A stretch of 64,000 nucleotides of DNA from Gardnerella vaginalis 1500E. Its GTDB lineage: Bacteria; Actinomycetota; Actinomycetes; Actinomycetales; Bifidobacteriaceae. Positions 46,447-56,067 of this stretch are shown here, one piece after another. The stretch covers positions 30,420-94,419 of the forward strand of contig NZ_ADES01000020.1 of assembly GCF_000263595.1 (NCBI RefSeq), written 5' to 3'. The first letter of the stretch is position 1. Each line of letters starts with the position of its first letter. Under the pieces are notes generated by a model that worked only from the letters and a program-made list of their open reading frames with translations, was not told where the DNA came from and made no database searches. A program made the position numbers and the translations under genes.

Positions 46447-46633
46447 CGAACCTTTCCACATACTGCTAATCTCTTCCAAACTAACTAATTACTGCTATTG
46501 AATACTGAATAAATCACAGTAGTGGATTAATATTACAGCAAACGCAAGACTCAAATATATAAATATCTTTGCAATAAAAACTGTGCAAATCGCAATAAAA
46601 TATATGAAAATATCTGAAATTCCAAACCGTATT

Positions 46634-47344
46634 TCAGCAATTCCAATGCACAATCACATTGTCGCCTTTGTACTCGCCAAGCACAGAATAATGCGCGGTA
46701 TCCATACGAAGAAGTCTCGCAAAATCTGGGTTTACTCCAAGCCAGCGCGCAGTAAGAATACGCAACACATGAGCATGCGCAACAATAAGCACGTCCTTAC
46801 CTAATTTCAATTTAGGCATTGCCATATCAATAATCTTTTGAGTACGATCCGAAACCTCTTGCAAGCTTTCTCCAAAAGTTCTGTGCACATCCACTGCTTC
46901 TCCACTAGGAAGCACTTCTTTAGCATCACTAACCATGTGGGAAGGAAGAACTTTAGGACCATGCTTCCACACATCCCAAGCCTCAACTCCACTTAGTTCA
47001 GCAATATCGCTGCGCGTGCGCCCTTCAGCCGCACCATAATCCCACTCCAACGCGCTATCGCAAATAGTATACGAATCAAAACCAGCAAACTGAGCTGTTT
47101 GCTGCGCGCGACGAAGCGGACTTACAAGCACACAATCCTTATCAAAACCTTTTGCGAACGCACACTGCAATCTAGCGCCAGCCTCTTTTGCCTGCTCAAC
47201 ACCAACTTCAGTAAGCGGCAAATCCGTGCGACCAGTATGCTGTCCAGACACACTCCAAGCTGTTTGGCCGTGGCGAAGCAACACCAAGCAACCCTGATTC
47301 AAGCACTTTTTTTCAGATAATTCTTGAGTAGTGTTATTTTGCAT
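46634..47344 (-). CDS. Histidine phosphatase family protein (phosphoglycerate mutase-like)
   Basis: A 236-residue protein with the catalytic RHG motif in CLVLLRHGQTAWSVSGQHTGRTDLPLTEVG, a second arginine in VSPLRRAQQT, the acid-base ALEWDYGAAEGRT and late VLIVAHAHVLRI. This is the cofactor-dependent phosphoglycerate mutase/acid phosphatase superfamily; the substrate is not assigned. The start is placed at MQNNTTQEL, behind AAAGGAATG, rather than 24 codons upstream. The gene stands alone on the minus strand. Confidence 0.88.
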   Translation of the reverse strand: MQNNTTQELSEKKCLNQGCLVLLRHGQTAWSVSGQHTGRTDLPLTEVGVEQAKEAGARLQCAFAKGFDKDCVLVSPLRRAQQTAQFAGFDSYTICDSALEWDYGAAEGRTRSDIAELSGVEAWDVWKHGPKVLPSHMVSDAKEVLPSGEAVDVHRTFGESLQEVSDRTQKIIDMAMPKLKLGKDVLIVAHAHVLRILTARWLGVNPDFARLLRMDTAHYSVLGEYKGDNVIVHWNC

Positions 47345-47513
47345 AGCTTCACATTCCTTTAGCGCGCCAAGTACCCTTCTATCGCGCCGGACGCCAAGCG
47401 GCACGAGTTTGTTCACGTATATTTCTCAAAATGCATCCACACTGCTACAAATCGAGATTACTGTTCTATGTTACCGCCAAAATTGGTATTTCGTTACCAC
47501 TAACATAGAAAAT

Positions 47514-47969
47514 ATGACGCAATTATCATCGGCAAATAATAAATCCGCTCGCAATCATCACGCGGCTCAGGCTACTGTACAGCGACTTAATGCAGCCAAT
47601 CATAAGATTGATGCGCTTCGCGAGCGCCGATTAAAAAATCCAAATACTTTAGGAGATTCGTTGCTTAAAGCCGCGCTTCCGTCTTTTGCAACGTTTATAG
47701 CTGGGCAAATTGCGCATGTTGTATGGAAAAAACATGTTGATACTAGAAAAATCAATTCAGACTCTAATAATCGTCATAACAATCTTTCTAAAGAAAAAAT
47801 CGCGCAAAATCAACGTGTTAAGCAAGAAGAACCGTTGCTAATGTCTATCGGTTTTGCAGTATTTTCTGCGATTCTTACTACGATTGTTGGCCGCTTGGTA
47901 AGTCACGGAACCTTGTCTTATGTTGCGCGAAGGCAAAGAAAGCGTCAATTTAGAAAAAATAAATTCTAA
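47514..47969 (+). CDS. DUF4235-like small membrane protein
   Basis: A 151-residue protein. The first part is a charged helix (ATVQRLNAANHKIDALRERRLKNP), then LLKAALPSFATFIAGQIAHVVWKK and, after a Lys/Asn-rich linker, PLLMSIGFAVFSAILTTIVGRLVSHG, and a strongly basic end. Two hydrophobic segments with this layout are typical of actinobacterial DUF4235 proteins of unknown function. The open frame extends upstream to 47331, but that part overlaps the divergent gene's leader and looks non-coding. No clear ribosome-binding site is seen. Confidence 0.65.
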   Translation: MTQLSSANNKSARNHHAAQATVQRLNAANHKIDALRERRLKNPNTLGDSLLKAALPSFATFIAGQIAHVVWKKHVDTRKINSDSNNRHNNLSKEKIAQNQRVKQEEPLLMSIGFAVFSAILTTIVGRLVSHGTLSYVARRQRKRQFRKNKF

Positions 47970-48072
47970 TTTTGAACAAATGAACTGAGAATGCAAAAAA
48001 TAAGCGAAATTAAAAAAGATAAAAATAATAAGTAGATATAAATAATAAGAAATAATAAGGGATAATAATAAC

Positions 48073-48855
48073 GTGCAAAACTTACGTCATAACGAAACTA
48101 TAGATACTTTACTAAACCGCCGCTCTATTCGCGCTTTTCGCAACGAAGCAATTGACGAAGATACAGTTACAACTCTTGAAACCGTAGCTCAGCGAGCCGC
48201 TTGCAGCCAGTTTTTAAACGACTGGTCAGCGATTAAAATTACGGATAGCTCAATTAAGCAGAAGCTTTCCAAAATCGGCAACCAAACCTATATTGCCACT
48301 GCTCCGCTACTGTACGTTTTTATTATTGACCAGCACAGAAACGCTGCAATTGCGCGAAAAAATGGCGTAGATACCAGTAGCGACGAGTTTATGCTTAAAA
48401 CGCGCTACCGTTTTACTCAAGCTCAAAACGACGTTATTTTGGCGCTTCATGCCATGGAAACTGCTGCGGAATCTTTGGGACTTGGTTGCGTAATTCTCGG
48501 TTCAATTTTGAACAGTAGGACTCAGCTTATTGATATTTTGAATTTGCCTGAATACACGTACCCTGTGCTCGGCTTGGCAATTGGTAAGCCTGCGCAAAAT
48601 CCGGAATTAAAGCCGCGAATGAACGCCAGCATGCAGATTTTTGAAAACACTTACCCTGCTGACGACGCTGAATTATTAGAAAATCTTGCTGATTTTGACG
48701 CTCGCGTGCACCAGTATTACGATTTGCGAAATGCTAGCCGACCAGTTGACGCTTTTAGCGCGCAAATTGTTGCGCTGGCAGCGGATAGTAGCGATAAAAA
48801 GCATGAGGCAGAGGATGTTGAGCAGGTTGCAAGGCAAGGTTTTAACGTTGCGTAA
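48073..48855 (+). CDS. Nitroreductase-family NAD(P)H:FMN oxidoreductase
   Basis: A 260-residue flavoprotein. ETIDTLLNRRSIRAFRNEAIDEDTV at the N-terminus is the FMN-binding nitroreductase start; DVILALHAMETAAESLGLGCVILGSIL and YPVLGLAIGKPAQNPELKPRM are the central NfsA/FRP-type segments. Members reduce nitro compounds, quinones or flavins. The physiological substrate is unknown. The start is GTG with AAGGGA at some distance. Monocistronic by its surroundings. Confidence 0.85.
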   Translation: MQNLRHNETIDTLLNRRSIRAFRNEAIDEDTVTTLETVAQRAACSQFLNDWSAIKITDSSIKQKLSKIGNQTYIATAPLLYVFIIDQHRNAAIARKNGVDTSSDEFMLKTRYRFTQAQNDVILALHAMETAAESLGLGCVILGSILNSRTQLIDILNLPEYTYPVLGLAIGKPAQNPELKPRMNASMQIFENTYPADDAELLENLADFDARVHQYYDLRNASRPVDAFSAQIVALAADSSDKKHEAEDVEQVARQGFNVA

Positions 48856-48908
48856 GATTTAAGCGCAGCATACGCTTCATATTGTGAATGTACAGTATCA
48901 ATGCGTTA

Positions 48909-49166
48909 TTAGCGCCGTCTTGGCTTGTATCCGCGTTTTCTAGATTTCGGCTTCGCGCTTGCAGACGGCGAGCGCATATCGGAATACATGCGATTCACCG
49001 GATTTTTATGCGTCAAATGCCAGCATCCGCAATATTCGCAAGCATAAACCCATAACTGTGTTCCGCGCTCTCTTAAACTTTGCTCCGCCGCCATAAGAGC
49101 CTGCCCTTTATTCTTATACATGATCTTTTGGGTAGATTCGCAGCGCTTTGGAGTAAAGAAATACAT
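48909..49166 (-). CDS. Small basic protein with possible zinc-binding motif
   Basis: About 85 residues (up to 102 if an upstream start is used). The middle has YACEYCGCWHLTHK, a CxxC followed by WHLTH that could bind zinc. The end is very basic (KPKSRKRGYKPRRR). I do not recognise a named family; the motif recalls short conserved hypothetical proteins of bifidobacteria and phages. No good ribosome-binding site fixes the start. Confidence 0.55.
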   Translation of the reverse strand: MYFFTPKRCESTQKIMYKNKGQALMAAEQSLRERGTQLWVYACEYCGCWHLTHKNPVNRMYSDMRSPSASAKPKSRKRGYKPRRR

Positions 49167-49498
49167 AGCTTTTATGGTAGCAAACCGCTTAACAGAGCTT
49201 ATACAAGCTACGCACAATGGCGTAAATCATGCAGTATTCCTAAACTTAAGCCACAAAACACATTCACAAAAGTTCAATATAAATTCAATTTCTTATACTT
49301 TAGTTCAATTTTTTCTACTATTTCCTACTATTTTTTACTATTTCTCGTCATTTTTCGAGAAAATACTATACAAAAATAATTTTAGCGACTACCATTGGGC
49401 AAATAATTCAATTTAATACTTATATTTTGAACTTTACTGTGAACTTTATTGTCAGTTTGTTCAATTTATAAATGCTAATTTTATTAGAAAGACAGATT
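49167..49498. promoter_or_regulatory. AT-rich leader with repeated GTTCAA motifs
   Basis: A very AT-rich stretch of about 330 bases without a gene. GTTCAAT occurs at 49272 and 49313, TTGAAC at 49427, GTGAAC at 49439 and GTTCAA at 49459, partly as an inverted pair (49427-49464) just upstream of the HTH-aminotransferase gene. I read them as candidate operators for that gene's own DNA-binding domain. Nothing else is recognised here. Confidence 0.4.
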
Positions 49499-51028
49499 AT
49501 GGCACAGAATTTTGCCGATGAGCTTAAAAAAGCTATGAAAACGCAAGGTTATAAGCAGATTGACGTAATCGAGCTTGCAGCAAAAAATGGCCATAAGCTT
49601 GGCAAAAGCCAGTTAAGCCAGTATTTAAGCGGCAAAACCGAGCCGCGCAAAGACGTGCGAGATATGCTTGAAAAAATTCTTGAAATTAGCGGCAGCGGAA
49701 TCAAAAGTGGGCATTCTTGCGCAAAAAGCGAGCAAAAGTCGCCAGCAGATTGCAGCGAGCAGCGCGAGGAAAATCGCCCATTAACAGAATGTGAGCTTTC
49801 CGAAACGCTCAAGCATCGCACATTCAACAAATCCACCAAACTGGAACACGTGCTTTACGACGTTCGCGGCCCTGTTGTTGAAGAAGCTAACCGCATGGAA
49901 GCAAACGGAACGCATATTTTAAAGCTCAACATTGGAAATCCTGCGCCTTTTGGATTCCGCGCGCCAGACGAAGTGATTTACGACATGCAGCAGCAGCTTA
50001 TTGACTGCGAAGGCTACTCGGATAGTCGCGGACTTTTCTCTGCGCGCAAGGCGATTATGCAATACGATCAGCTTAAGGGCATTCCAGGCGTGCAAATGGA
50101 AGATATTTACACCGGAAACGGCGTTTCCGAGCTGATTAACCTTTCTATGCAAGCGTTGCTTGATTGCGGCGACGAGATTCTTATACCAAGCCCAGACTAT
50201 CCTCTGTGGACCGCGTGCGCGAGCTTGGCTGGCGGCACTCCTGTGCACTACATGTGTGACGAAAAGTCGCATTGGTACCCAGATATTGCCGACATTCGCT
50301 CTAAAATCACGCCTCGCACTAAAGCAATCGTGATTATTAACCCGAATAATCCTACGGGCGTGCTGTATAGCCGCGAAGTTTTGGAAGAGATTGTTAAGAT
50401 TGCGCGCGAGTTTAATCTGATTATTTTTGCGGACGAGATTTACGACCGTCTTGTTATGGACGGAAAGAAGCATATTTCGATTGCTTCTCTTGCTCCAGAC
50501 GTGTTCTGCGTAACTTTTAGCGGTCTTTCTAAATCGCATATGATTGCTGGCTTCCGTATTGGTTGGATGAGTCTTTCGGGAGATAAATCCAAGGCTCGCG
50601 ACTACATTATGGGACTTAACATGCTTTCTAATATGCGCTTGTGCTCGAATGTTCCTGCGCAGTCGATTATTCAGACTGCTTTGGGCGGATACCAAAGCGT
50701 TGAGAAGTATTTGGAGCCGGGCGGACGCGTGTATGAGCAGCGCGAATACTGCTATAACGCGCTTCAGGAGATGGATGGCGTAAGCGTCGAGCGACCGGAT
50801 GCCGCTTTCTACATGTTTGTAAAACTCGATCCAGACCGCTATAACATTCACGATGACGAACAGTTTGCGCTTGATTTGCTTCGCGATCAGAAGTTGCTGA
50901 TTGTGCACGGTAAAGGCTTTAATTGGCAGACTCCAGGCTACTTCCGCGTAGTCTACTTGCCGCGCTTGCAAACGCTTCGCGATGCAATGGGCAAACTCTC
51001 TAACTTCCTCTCCTACTATCGCCAGTAA
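49499..51028 (+). CDS. Xre-like helix-turn-helix fused to an AlaT/AspC-type aminotransferase
   Basis: A 509-residue protein. Residues 1-65 (ADELKKAMKTQGYKQIDVIELAAKNGHKLGKSQLSQYLSGKTEPRKDV) form a Cro/Xre-like DNA-binding domain. After a ~45-residue linker a full class I aminotransferase follows: LEHVLYDVRGPVVEEANRMEANGTHILKLNIGNPAPFGF, GNGVSELINLSMQALL, NPNNPTGVLYS, FADEIYDR and the PLP lysine in FSGLSKSHMIAGFRIGW. The catalytic part resembles AlaT/YfbQ (alanine-pyruvate type). The layout recalls MocR regulators but with a different DNA-binding domain. It may be enzyme, regulator or both. Confidence 0.88.
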   Translation: MAQNFADELKKAMKTQGYKQIDVIELAAKNGHKLGKSQLSQYLSGKTEPRKDVRDMLEKILEISGSGIKSGHSCAKSEQKSPADCSEQREENRPLTECELSETLKHRTFNKSTKLEHVLYDVRGPVVEEANRMEANGTHILKLNIGNPAPFGFRAPDEVIYDMQQQLIDCEGYSDSRGLFSARKAIMQYDQLKGIPGVQMEDIYTGNGVSELINLSMQALLDCGDEILIPSPDYPLWTACASLAGGTPVHYMCDEKSHWYPDIADIRSKITPRTKAIVIINPNNPTGVLYSREVLEEIVKIAREFNLIIFADEIYDRLVMDGKKHISIASLAPDVFCVTFSGLSKSHMIAGFRIGWMSLSGDKSKARDYIMGLNMLSNMRLCSNVPAQSIIQTALGGYQSVEKYLEPGGRVYEQREYCYNALQEMDGVSVERPDAAFYMFVKLDPDRYNIHDDEQFALDLLRDQKLLIVHGKGFNWQTPGYFRVVYLPRLQTLRDAMGKLSNFLSYYRQ

Positions 51029-51164
51029 CAGCAACCCCCACCTATAAACTGCGACAAAACACTCATTTCGCTCACGGTCCATAAAAAGGTGTATATCAAG
51101 AGGCATATATTATTCAGAATATGAAAGACATTCATAACATGAAGAAAGAAAAAAAGAGAAGGAA

Positions 51165-52427
51165 ATGAACGCTGCGGCACGGATTCGCACAACTCTTATT
51201 ATTGCCGTTTTATCGCTTAATGCTTTTCTTTTAACAAGCTGTAGATTTGGCGTAAGTCTATATCTTTTAATACATGTCGACTTATCTCACGCAGCGCTTA
51301 ACGCGGTTTCCGTAGCGCTTATGACCTGCGTAGCAGCACCGCTTGGCGGAATTATTGCAGATAAATATCCACCAACTAGATTGTTTATAGCGCTAACGTT
51401 TTGTTTTGCCTTGTTGTGTACTGGATACGGTTTCGCTTTAGTAGCACAGCATAATCTTATTGCTATTACGGTTACACTACTCGGCATAATATTCGGGTTC
51501 TTTACTGCATTTTCTTCGCCTAATCAAAAAGTATTGATGGCATATAGCGTACCAGCTGGCGAAAAAACCAAGTTTTTGGCAAGCATGCGTATGTGGATTA
51601 ATCTCAGCAGGCTTGCTGCACCTGCGATTACTGGCATATTTGTTGATATATGCAATCCGCTCATTTTCTTTACGAGCATTGCTATTGTGATGATATTAGC
51701 GGCGCTACCTCTACTGTTAGTTAATCTAAACCAGCAAGCACAAAATAGCGCAAACAATACGAAGACAGGAAGCAATAAAACTGCTGGTTTTGCAGCTTCT
51801 CTACGCTATATGAAATCTACACCATGGTTAATAGTCTTAGGAGTAGTATCCGCATTACAATCTGGATCATGGCTTGCTGCATTTAGACTAATGGGAGCAC
51901 ACCATTGTCTTACACTTTTTCATTCGGCATCCACGTGGGGGTCAATAGTCAGCATATTTAACATTGGCATGATTGTAGGTTCAGTATTATGCAAATATAT
52001 TGTGCTTCATTATGAGATTTTATACTCTATTTTATTACCTGGATTCCTTTCTATTCCTTTACTTATTTTCGCACTTAATAATTGGATTGCTCTTTTTCTT
52101 TGCTCTGCTTTCATTGCAGGTATTATTTTTGACGCAACTATTGTCTATGGGCAAACAGCTCTTCTCGACGGCATACCAACACACATTCTCGGCGCAACTA
52201 CTACTTTTACTTCTATTATGGAGCAATGCGGCATTATCGTAGGGTATGCAAGCGTACTAGCATGGGGAAATCTAAATTCATCATTATTCATAATGATTGC
52301 TTCTGGCGTAATACTTGTTTCAACAGGTATGGCCTTATGGATTATTCAAGCTCGTAAACAAACATACCCATCAATGCTTACCAAAGATTATTGGACACCA
52401 TCAACATGGGTAAAAAGAAGCATATAA
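51165..52427 (+). CDS. MFS transporter
   Basis: A 420-residue membrane protein with about 12 hydrophobic segments. After segment 2, PLGGIIADKYPPTRLF matches the conserved MFS loop (G...DR..RR). The cytoplasmic middle loop (NQQAQNSANNTKTGSNKTAGF) separates two six-helix halves. It resembles drug-efflux-type MFS proteins, but the substrate is unknown. GAGAAGGAAATG gives the start. It lies alone, convergent with the lipoprotein at 52472. Confidence 0.85.
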   Translation: MNAAARIRTTLIIAVLSLNAFLLTSCRFGVSLYLLIHVDLSHAALNAVSVALMTCVAAPLGGIIADKYPPTRLFIALTFCFALLCTGYGFALVAQHNLIAITVTLLGIIFGFFTAFSSPNQKVLMAYSVPAGEKTKFLASMRMWINLSRLAAPAITGIFVDICNPLIFFTSIAIVMILAALPLLLVNLNQQAQNSANNTKTGSNKTAGFAASLRYMKSTPWLIVLGVVSALQSGSWLAAFRLMGAHHCLTLFHSASTWGSIVSIFNIGMIVGSVLCKYIVLHYEILYSILLPGFLSIPLLIFALNNWIALFLCSAFIAGIIFDATIVYGQTALLDGIPTHILGATTTFTSIMEQCGIIVGYASVLAWGNLNSSLFIMIASGVILVSTGMALWIIQARKQTYPSMLTKDYWTPSTWVKRSI

Positions 52428-52471
52428 CAAGCTATTTAGTGCGAAAGCACAATAAAGCTATGCAAATGCAA

Positions 52472-52996
52472 TTACATCACAGGACAATTAGTTTGCACAT
52501 CCTGTTGGAATCCTGACGGATCTCCTAGTTTTGCTTTACGCATATGCTCTTTGAAAAAGTTTCGCGTTGCATCATCACAACGGTCTGGACCCATAAACGG
52601 CATGCTAAGCACTTTTTCGAGCTCATGCAAAGCTTTACTTGCCGCTTGCTCATCACTAGCATACGTGTCTAACCATTGCCGTTCCCAAGCACACTGATAA
52701 TAATTAGATGCTTGCGTATCACCATATCCACTCTGGAACTGGCTGTCTTTTTCTTCTCCAACCAAGTTTGCAGGAGCTTTATATTTTTCAGGCCAACTAA
52801 GCTTTGCCACAGATTCCTGATACTCCTTCTCTATATGAGCAAAATCAACAGTCTCTCTAGACGAACTATTTTGCGATCGCGCACCATCCACACCACTCGC
52901 ATTATTGTTGCCTATTCCTCCACACGCATTAAGCATAAGAAGCGCACTAAGCACACCAACAATAAGAGTTGCTTTACCAATAGTATGATTATTCAT
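52472..52996 (-). CDS. Small lipoprotein of the ABC efflux operon
   Basis: A 174-residue protein with the lipobox LLMLNACGG at Cys25. The mature part is soluble and acidic (FAHIEKEYQESVAKLSWPEKYKAP..) with no recognised domain; a few cysteines (YYQCAWERQW, PDRCDDA, QTNCPVM) could form disulfides. It follows the FtsX-like permease by 27 bases and is probably co-transcribed, so it may be an accessory or immunity lipoprotein for the neighbouring transporter. This role is inferred from position only. Confidence 0.7.
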   Translation of the reverse strand: MNNHTIGKATLIVGVLSALLMLNACGGIGNNNASGVDGARSQNSSSRETVDFAHIEKEYQESVAKLSWPEKYKAPANLVGEEKDSQFQSGYGDTQASNYYQCAWERQWLDTYASDEQAASKALHELEKVLSMPFMGPDRCDDATRNFFKEHMRKAKLGDPSGFQQDVQTNCPVM

Positions 52997-53023
52997 TATT
53001 CCTTCTTTCTTATTTTTTGAAAA

Positions 53024-54244
53024 TTAACGCAATGCTAATGCTGGCTGTAAACGCGATGCTTTTATTGCCGGCACCACACTTCCAGCAAGCGCTGTAATAA
53101 AAGCCGCAATAACAGCTCCAATAGCAGCTTCATATGGGTAAACTGGCGGACTAACTGGGCTTGCTGCATCCCAAAAACTTGATGCTATAGACACAAGACC
53201 AAAAGAAACAGCAACAGCAGCAATCGAAACTATTAGTGCTAAAATAATCGCACTGCCTAACACGAGTGAAGCAATCGACCATTTAGTAGCACCCAAAGCT
53301 CTGCGTATAAGCAGTTCATGCGTGCGCTGCTCCAACGATGCTAAACCAATATTGATTAAACCTAGCGCGGAAACAAAAAGCAATAATGCTGCTACGATAG
53401 CAAAACTTAATTGCAATACTATTATCACATTCTCGTAATCATCACTATTATCATGTCTTCTAATTTCGTTTACTTGTCCACCACAACAGTCGTAAAGAGC
53501 ATCTGAAACATAAGATTTAATTGATTTTTGAGGACGATTTTCTTTATTCAACCAGTAGATTGAGCCTTGAACTTCTTTTCCAGAATATTCCCAAAGAGTT
53601 GGAGCGTAACGTAATAATCCTAGAATATTCACGTATACTTTTGCTGAGTCTACGCCATCGCTCACAACTCCAACAATCCTTATAGGACTCATTTGTGTTG
53701 TTTTGCGAGAAGTAATAAACGCTACTTCACCAATCTTGTATCTTTTGCTAGCAGATTGGTTTACTACCATTTCTAATGCGTTGCTTTTATTGCTATTACT
53801 AAACCATCTTCCACTTACAATAGGTAAGTTATAAACTCTGTTGTATCCTGCCGTAGTGTAAACAGCGTCAACATATTGAAGATTGCCAGTCTTATATTCT
53901 TTGCTTATTTTTACACTCTTCGAGGCTGTCATAGAAGTGCTAAACAGTAGTCCAGTGTTTGGTTGTAGCATAACGTTAGCATTACGGTTTGCGGATTCAA
54001 TGCGATTTAAGAATTTGTCAAATACTGAATATTCGTCAAAATTTTGTGCTGAAAAAGTAATCTCGTATGTTGGTCTACGACCGTTTAGCTGTTCGTTAGT
54101 TGCAATAAGATAGCCCTTACCAACCGTGCCAATAAGCACTGACGCAATAACGGCAATGATGCCTATAAACATTGAAAAACCTGTAAGGAAGGATCTCATA
54201 GGAGACAGGCGCAAATCTTTAAGCAGCATGATCATAAAGAACAC
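53024..54244 (-). CDS. ABC transporter permease, MacB/FtsX type
   Basis: A 406-residue permease. One N-terminal membrane segment (FLTGFSMFIGIIAVIASVLIGTVG) is followed by a ~220-residue extracellular domain and three C-terminal membrane segments in the FtsX-like domain (LSFAIVAALLLFVSALGLINIGLASLEQRTHELLIRRALGA, then two more), ending PAIKASRLQPALALR. This is the MacB/mechanotransmission class, used to export peptides or drugs. Its start overlaps the ATPase gene by 26 bases. Confidence 0.9.
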   Translation of the reverse strand: MFFMIMLLKDLRLSPMRSFLTGFSMFIGIIAVIASVLIGTVGKGYLIATNEQLNGRRPTYEITFSAQNFDEYSVFDKFLNRIESANRNANVMLQPNTGLLFSTSMTASKSVKISKEYKTGNLQYVDAVYTTAGYNRVYNLPIVSGRWFSNSNKSNALEMVVNQSASKRYKIGEVAFITSRKTTQMSPIRIVGVVSDGVDSAKVYVNILGLLRYAPTLWEYSGKEVQGSIYWLNKENRPQKSIKSYVSDALYDCCGGQVNEIRRHDNSDDYENVIIVLQLSFAIVAALLLFVSALGLINIGLASLEQRTHELLIRRALGATKWSIASLVLGSAIILALIVSIAAVAVSFGLVSIASSFWDAASPVSPPVYPYEAAIGAVIAAFITALAGSVVPAIKASRLQPALALR

Positions 54245-54929
54245 CGCCTTCCATAGTAAAAATGTGAGAGCAAGAACGAGCTACTTTCATATCATGAGTG
54301 ACTAATAGTAATGTTGTTCCAGATTCTTGAACACGATCATGCAACACTTGAAGCACTTTTTCTCCCGTACTACTATCGAGCGCACCAGTTGGCTCATCGC
54401 AAATAAGTAATTCGGGATTAGTAACGAGAGCACGCGCAATCGCGACTCTCTGCTGTTCACCGCCTGATAGACTTCCAGGGTATTCGTTTAGTTTATCTTG
54501 CAATCCAACAGCACATAATGCTTCTTCTATCGTTTTTCTTCTTGTCTGCTTGCTTTGTTGTAGTCCTGCGTATAAAAGCGGCAACTCAACATTTTCTCTA
54601 ATACTTAAATGCTTAATGAGAGAATAGTTTTGAAAAACAAAACCAATATTTCGAGCGCGCATATGCGATACTGTATTATCACTACACTTTTGGATTGACT
54701 TGCCAGAATAATAGTATTTTCCAGTAAAATTTTTATTCAAAAATCCAATAATAGAAATAAGACTCGTTTTGCCGGAACCAGACCTGCCAACTACCGCGTA
54801 TGTTTCACCTTGATTAAGTAACATAGAGGCAGAGTTAACAGTGGTAAGCCATTCGCCATTGCCTAGTTTTACACGCGCTGACACGTCTTGTAGTTCAACT
54901 AGTGGAACAGGATTGTTCTCCATAATCAT
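54219..54929 (-). CDS. ABC transporter ATP-binding protein, MacB/LolD type
   Basis: A 236-residue ATPase. Walker [15 protein letters not shown]-loop [25 protein letters not shown], signature [16 protein letters not shown], Walker [13 protein letters not shown] and the switch histidine in [10 protein letters not shown] are all present. It overlaps the adaptor gene by four bases and the permease by 26 bases, so the three form one operon. Confidence 0.93.
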   Translation of the reverse strand: MIMENNPVPLVELQDVSARVKLGNGEWLTTVNSASMLLNQGETYAVVGRSGSGKTSLISIIGFLNKNFTGKYYYSGKSIQKCSDNTVSHMRARNIGFVFQNYSLIKHLSIRENVELPLLYAGLQQSKQTRRKTIEEALCAVGLQDKLNEYPGSLSGGEQQRVAIARALVTNPELLICDEPTGALDSSTGEKVLQVLHDRVQESGTTLLLVTHDMKVARSCSHIFTMEGGVLYDHAA

Positions 54930-55828
54930 TGCACTCCTGGAATGAGATCAGGAGAAACACCTGCTACGACATCACCCTCATGCAAGCCAGACGTAATTTC
55001 AATATTAGCGCCGTCACTGATTCCAAGACCAACTTCTTTACTCTCCCAATTATCACCTTTTTTGTATGAGACTAAGCCTTTTTGAACTCTTCCAGCAACC
55101 GCACTAACGGGCAGTGTTAGAACCGATCGTTTATGCTTGCCATTAAAAACAAGCGTCGCATTTTGACCTGATTCTACTTCTGCGCTTTTATCTATTAAAC
55201 ACGTTAAAACTTTTGACGATACACTAGGTGCACTTTGCGCGCTCGACTCATCTGTTTGAGTCGAATCAGCATTATCATTCTTGCTACTATCCGAAGCTGC
55301 AACATCGGTAGAAGTTCCACCGCTTTGTACTATTTGCAAACAATTGGTTGGTCCAACACCGTCTTCAACTTGGAAGCGACCTTTAACATCTGTAATATCC
55401 GCAGAACGAAGTAAAGCTTTTGCGTTAAGGCTTATTGAAAAACCTTCATATTTAAGAGTGAATAGCGGGAAAGATTTAGGCACGTCCGCAGATGATTCAG
55501 CTACTGACACAACTTTAGCGTCTACGGGAGCAATAATTTTGTTACCAGCATTGTAGCCTAGAACACTTCCAGCTTTTACAACACTTCCTGCTTTTACCGA
55601 TGGAGAAAAATTCCCTCTACTTACAGCAGTGATAACAAAGGTAGACGATTGTTCTATTGTTGCTTTACCCGACACAACTTGTGTTAAAGGCTGTTTTTTG
55701 ACTGAAACAAGTGGAACTGAATCATGTGATGCCTGCTGCTGACTATTATCAACTGCTCTACCAGAGCACGCAGTAAGCAAACACACTGGCAGAGCAGCGA
55801 ACAAGAATACTTTCGTAAACTTACGCAT
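54926..55828 (-). CDS. Efflux adaptor lipoprotein (HlyD/MacA-like)
   Basis: A 300-residue lipoprotein, signal MRKFTKVFLFAALPVCLLTACSGR with lipobox LTAC. A biotinyl-lipoyl-like domain (SPSVKAGSVVKAGSVLGYNAGNKIIAPVDAKVVSV) and beta-barrel segments follow, with a Ser/Asp-rich insert (SSKNDNADSTQTDESS). The C-terminal GLGISDGANIEITSGLHEGDVV is typical of membrane-fusion proteins. The start is set by TAAGGAG. It is first in adaptor-ATPase-permease-lipoprotein and divergent from the two-component system, so it may export or resist a peptide. Confidence 0.88.
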   Translation of the reverse strand: MRKFTKVFLFAALPVCLLTACSGRAVDNSQQQASHDSVPLVSVKKQPLTQVVSGKATIEQSSTFVITAVSRGNFSPSVKAGSVVKAGSVLGYNAGNKIIAPVDAKVVSVAESSADVPKSFPLFTLKYEGFSISLNAKALLRSADITDVKGRFQVEDGVGPTNCLQIVQSGGTSTDVAASDSSKNDNADSTQTDESSAQSAPSVSSKVLTCLIDKSAEVESGQNATLVFNGKHKRSVLTLPVSAVAGRVQKGLVSYKKGDNWESKEVGLGISDGANIEITSGLHEGDVVAGVSPDLIPGVQ

Positions 55829-56067
55829 AACACAAAGCTCCTTACTCTCCAAACTCGTAAACTCATAGGATGCGTCGAAACAAGCCTCTCAAACTGATCC
55901 AAAATAAATAAAGGGCTCGGTAATGCTGCAATTAACGCTTTTATGATTACCACTTTATTTAGAATTTCAGCTTTTGGCTAATAGCTTATAATCGCCGTAA
56001 AGAGTTTGCATCACACTAAATGATGATTTTATTTATGATTTTTGGAGCTTGCATAATACCAGAGAAT

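Noticed and set aside
47331..47513. N-terminal extension of the DUF4235-like protein
   Set aside because: It overlaps the leader of the divergent phosphatase gene and has no conserved features; the ATG at 47514 starts the conserved part.
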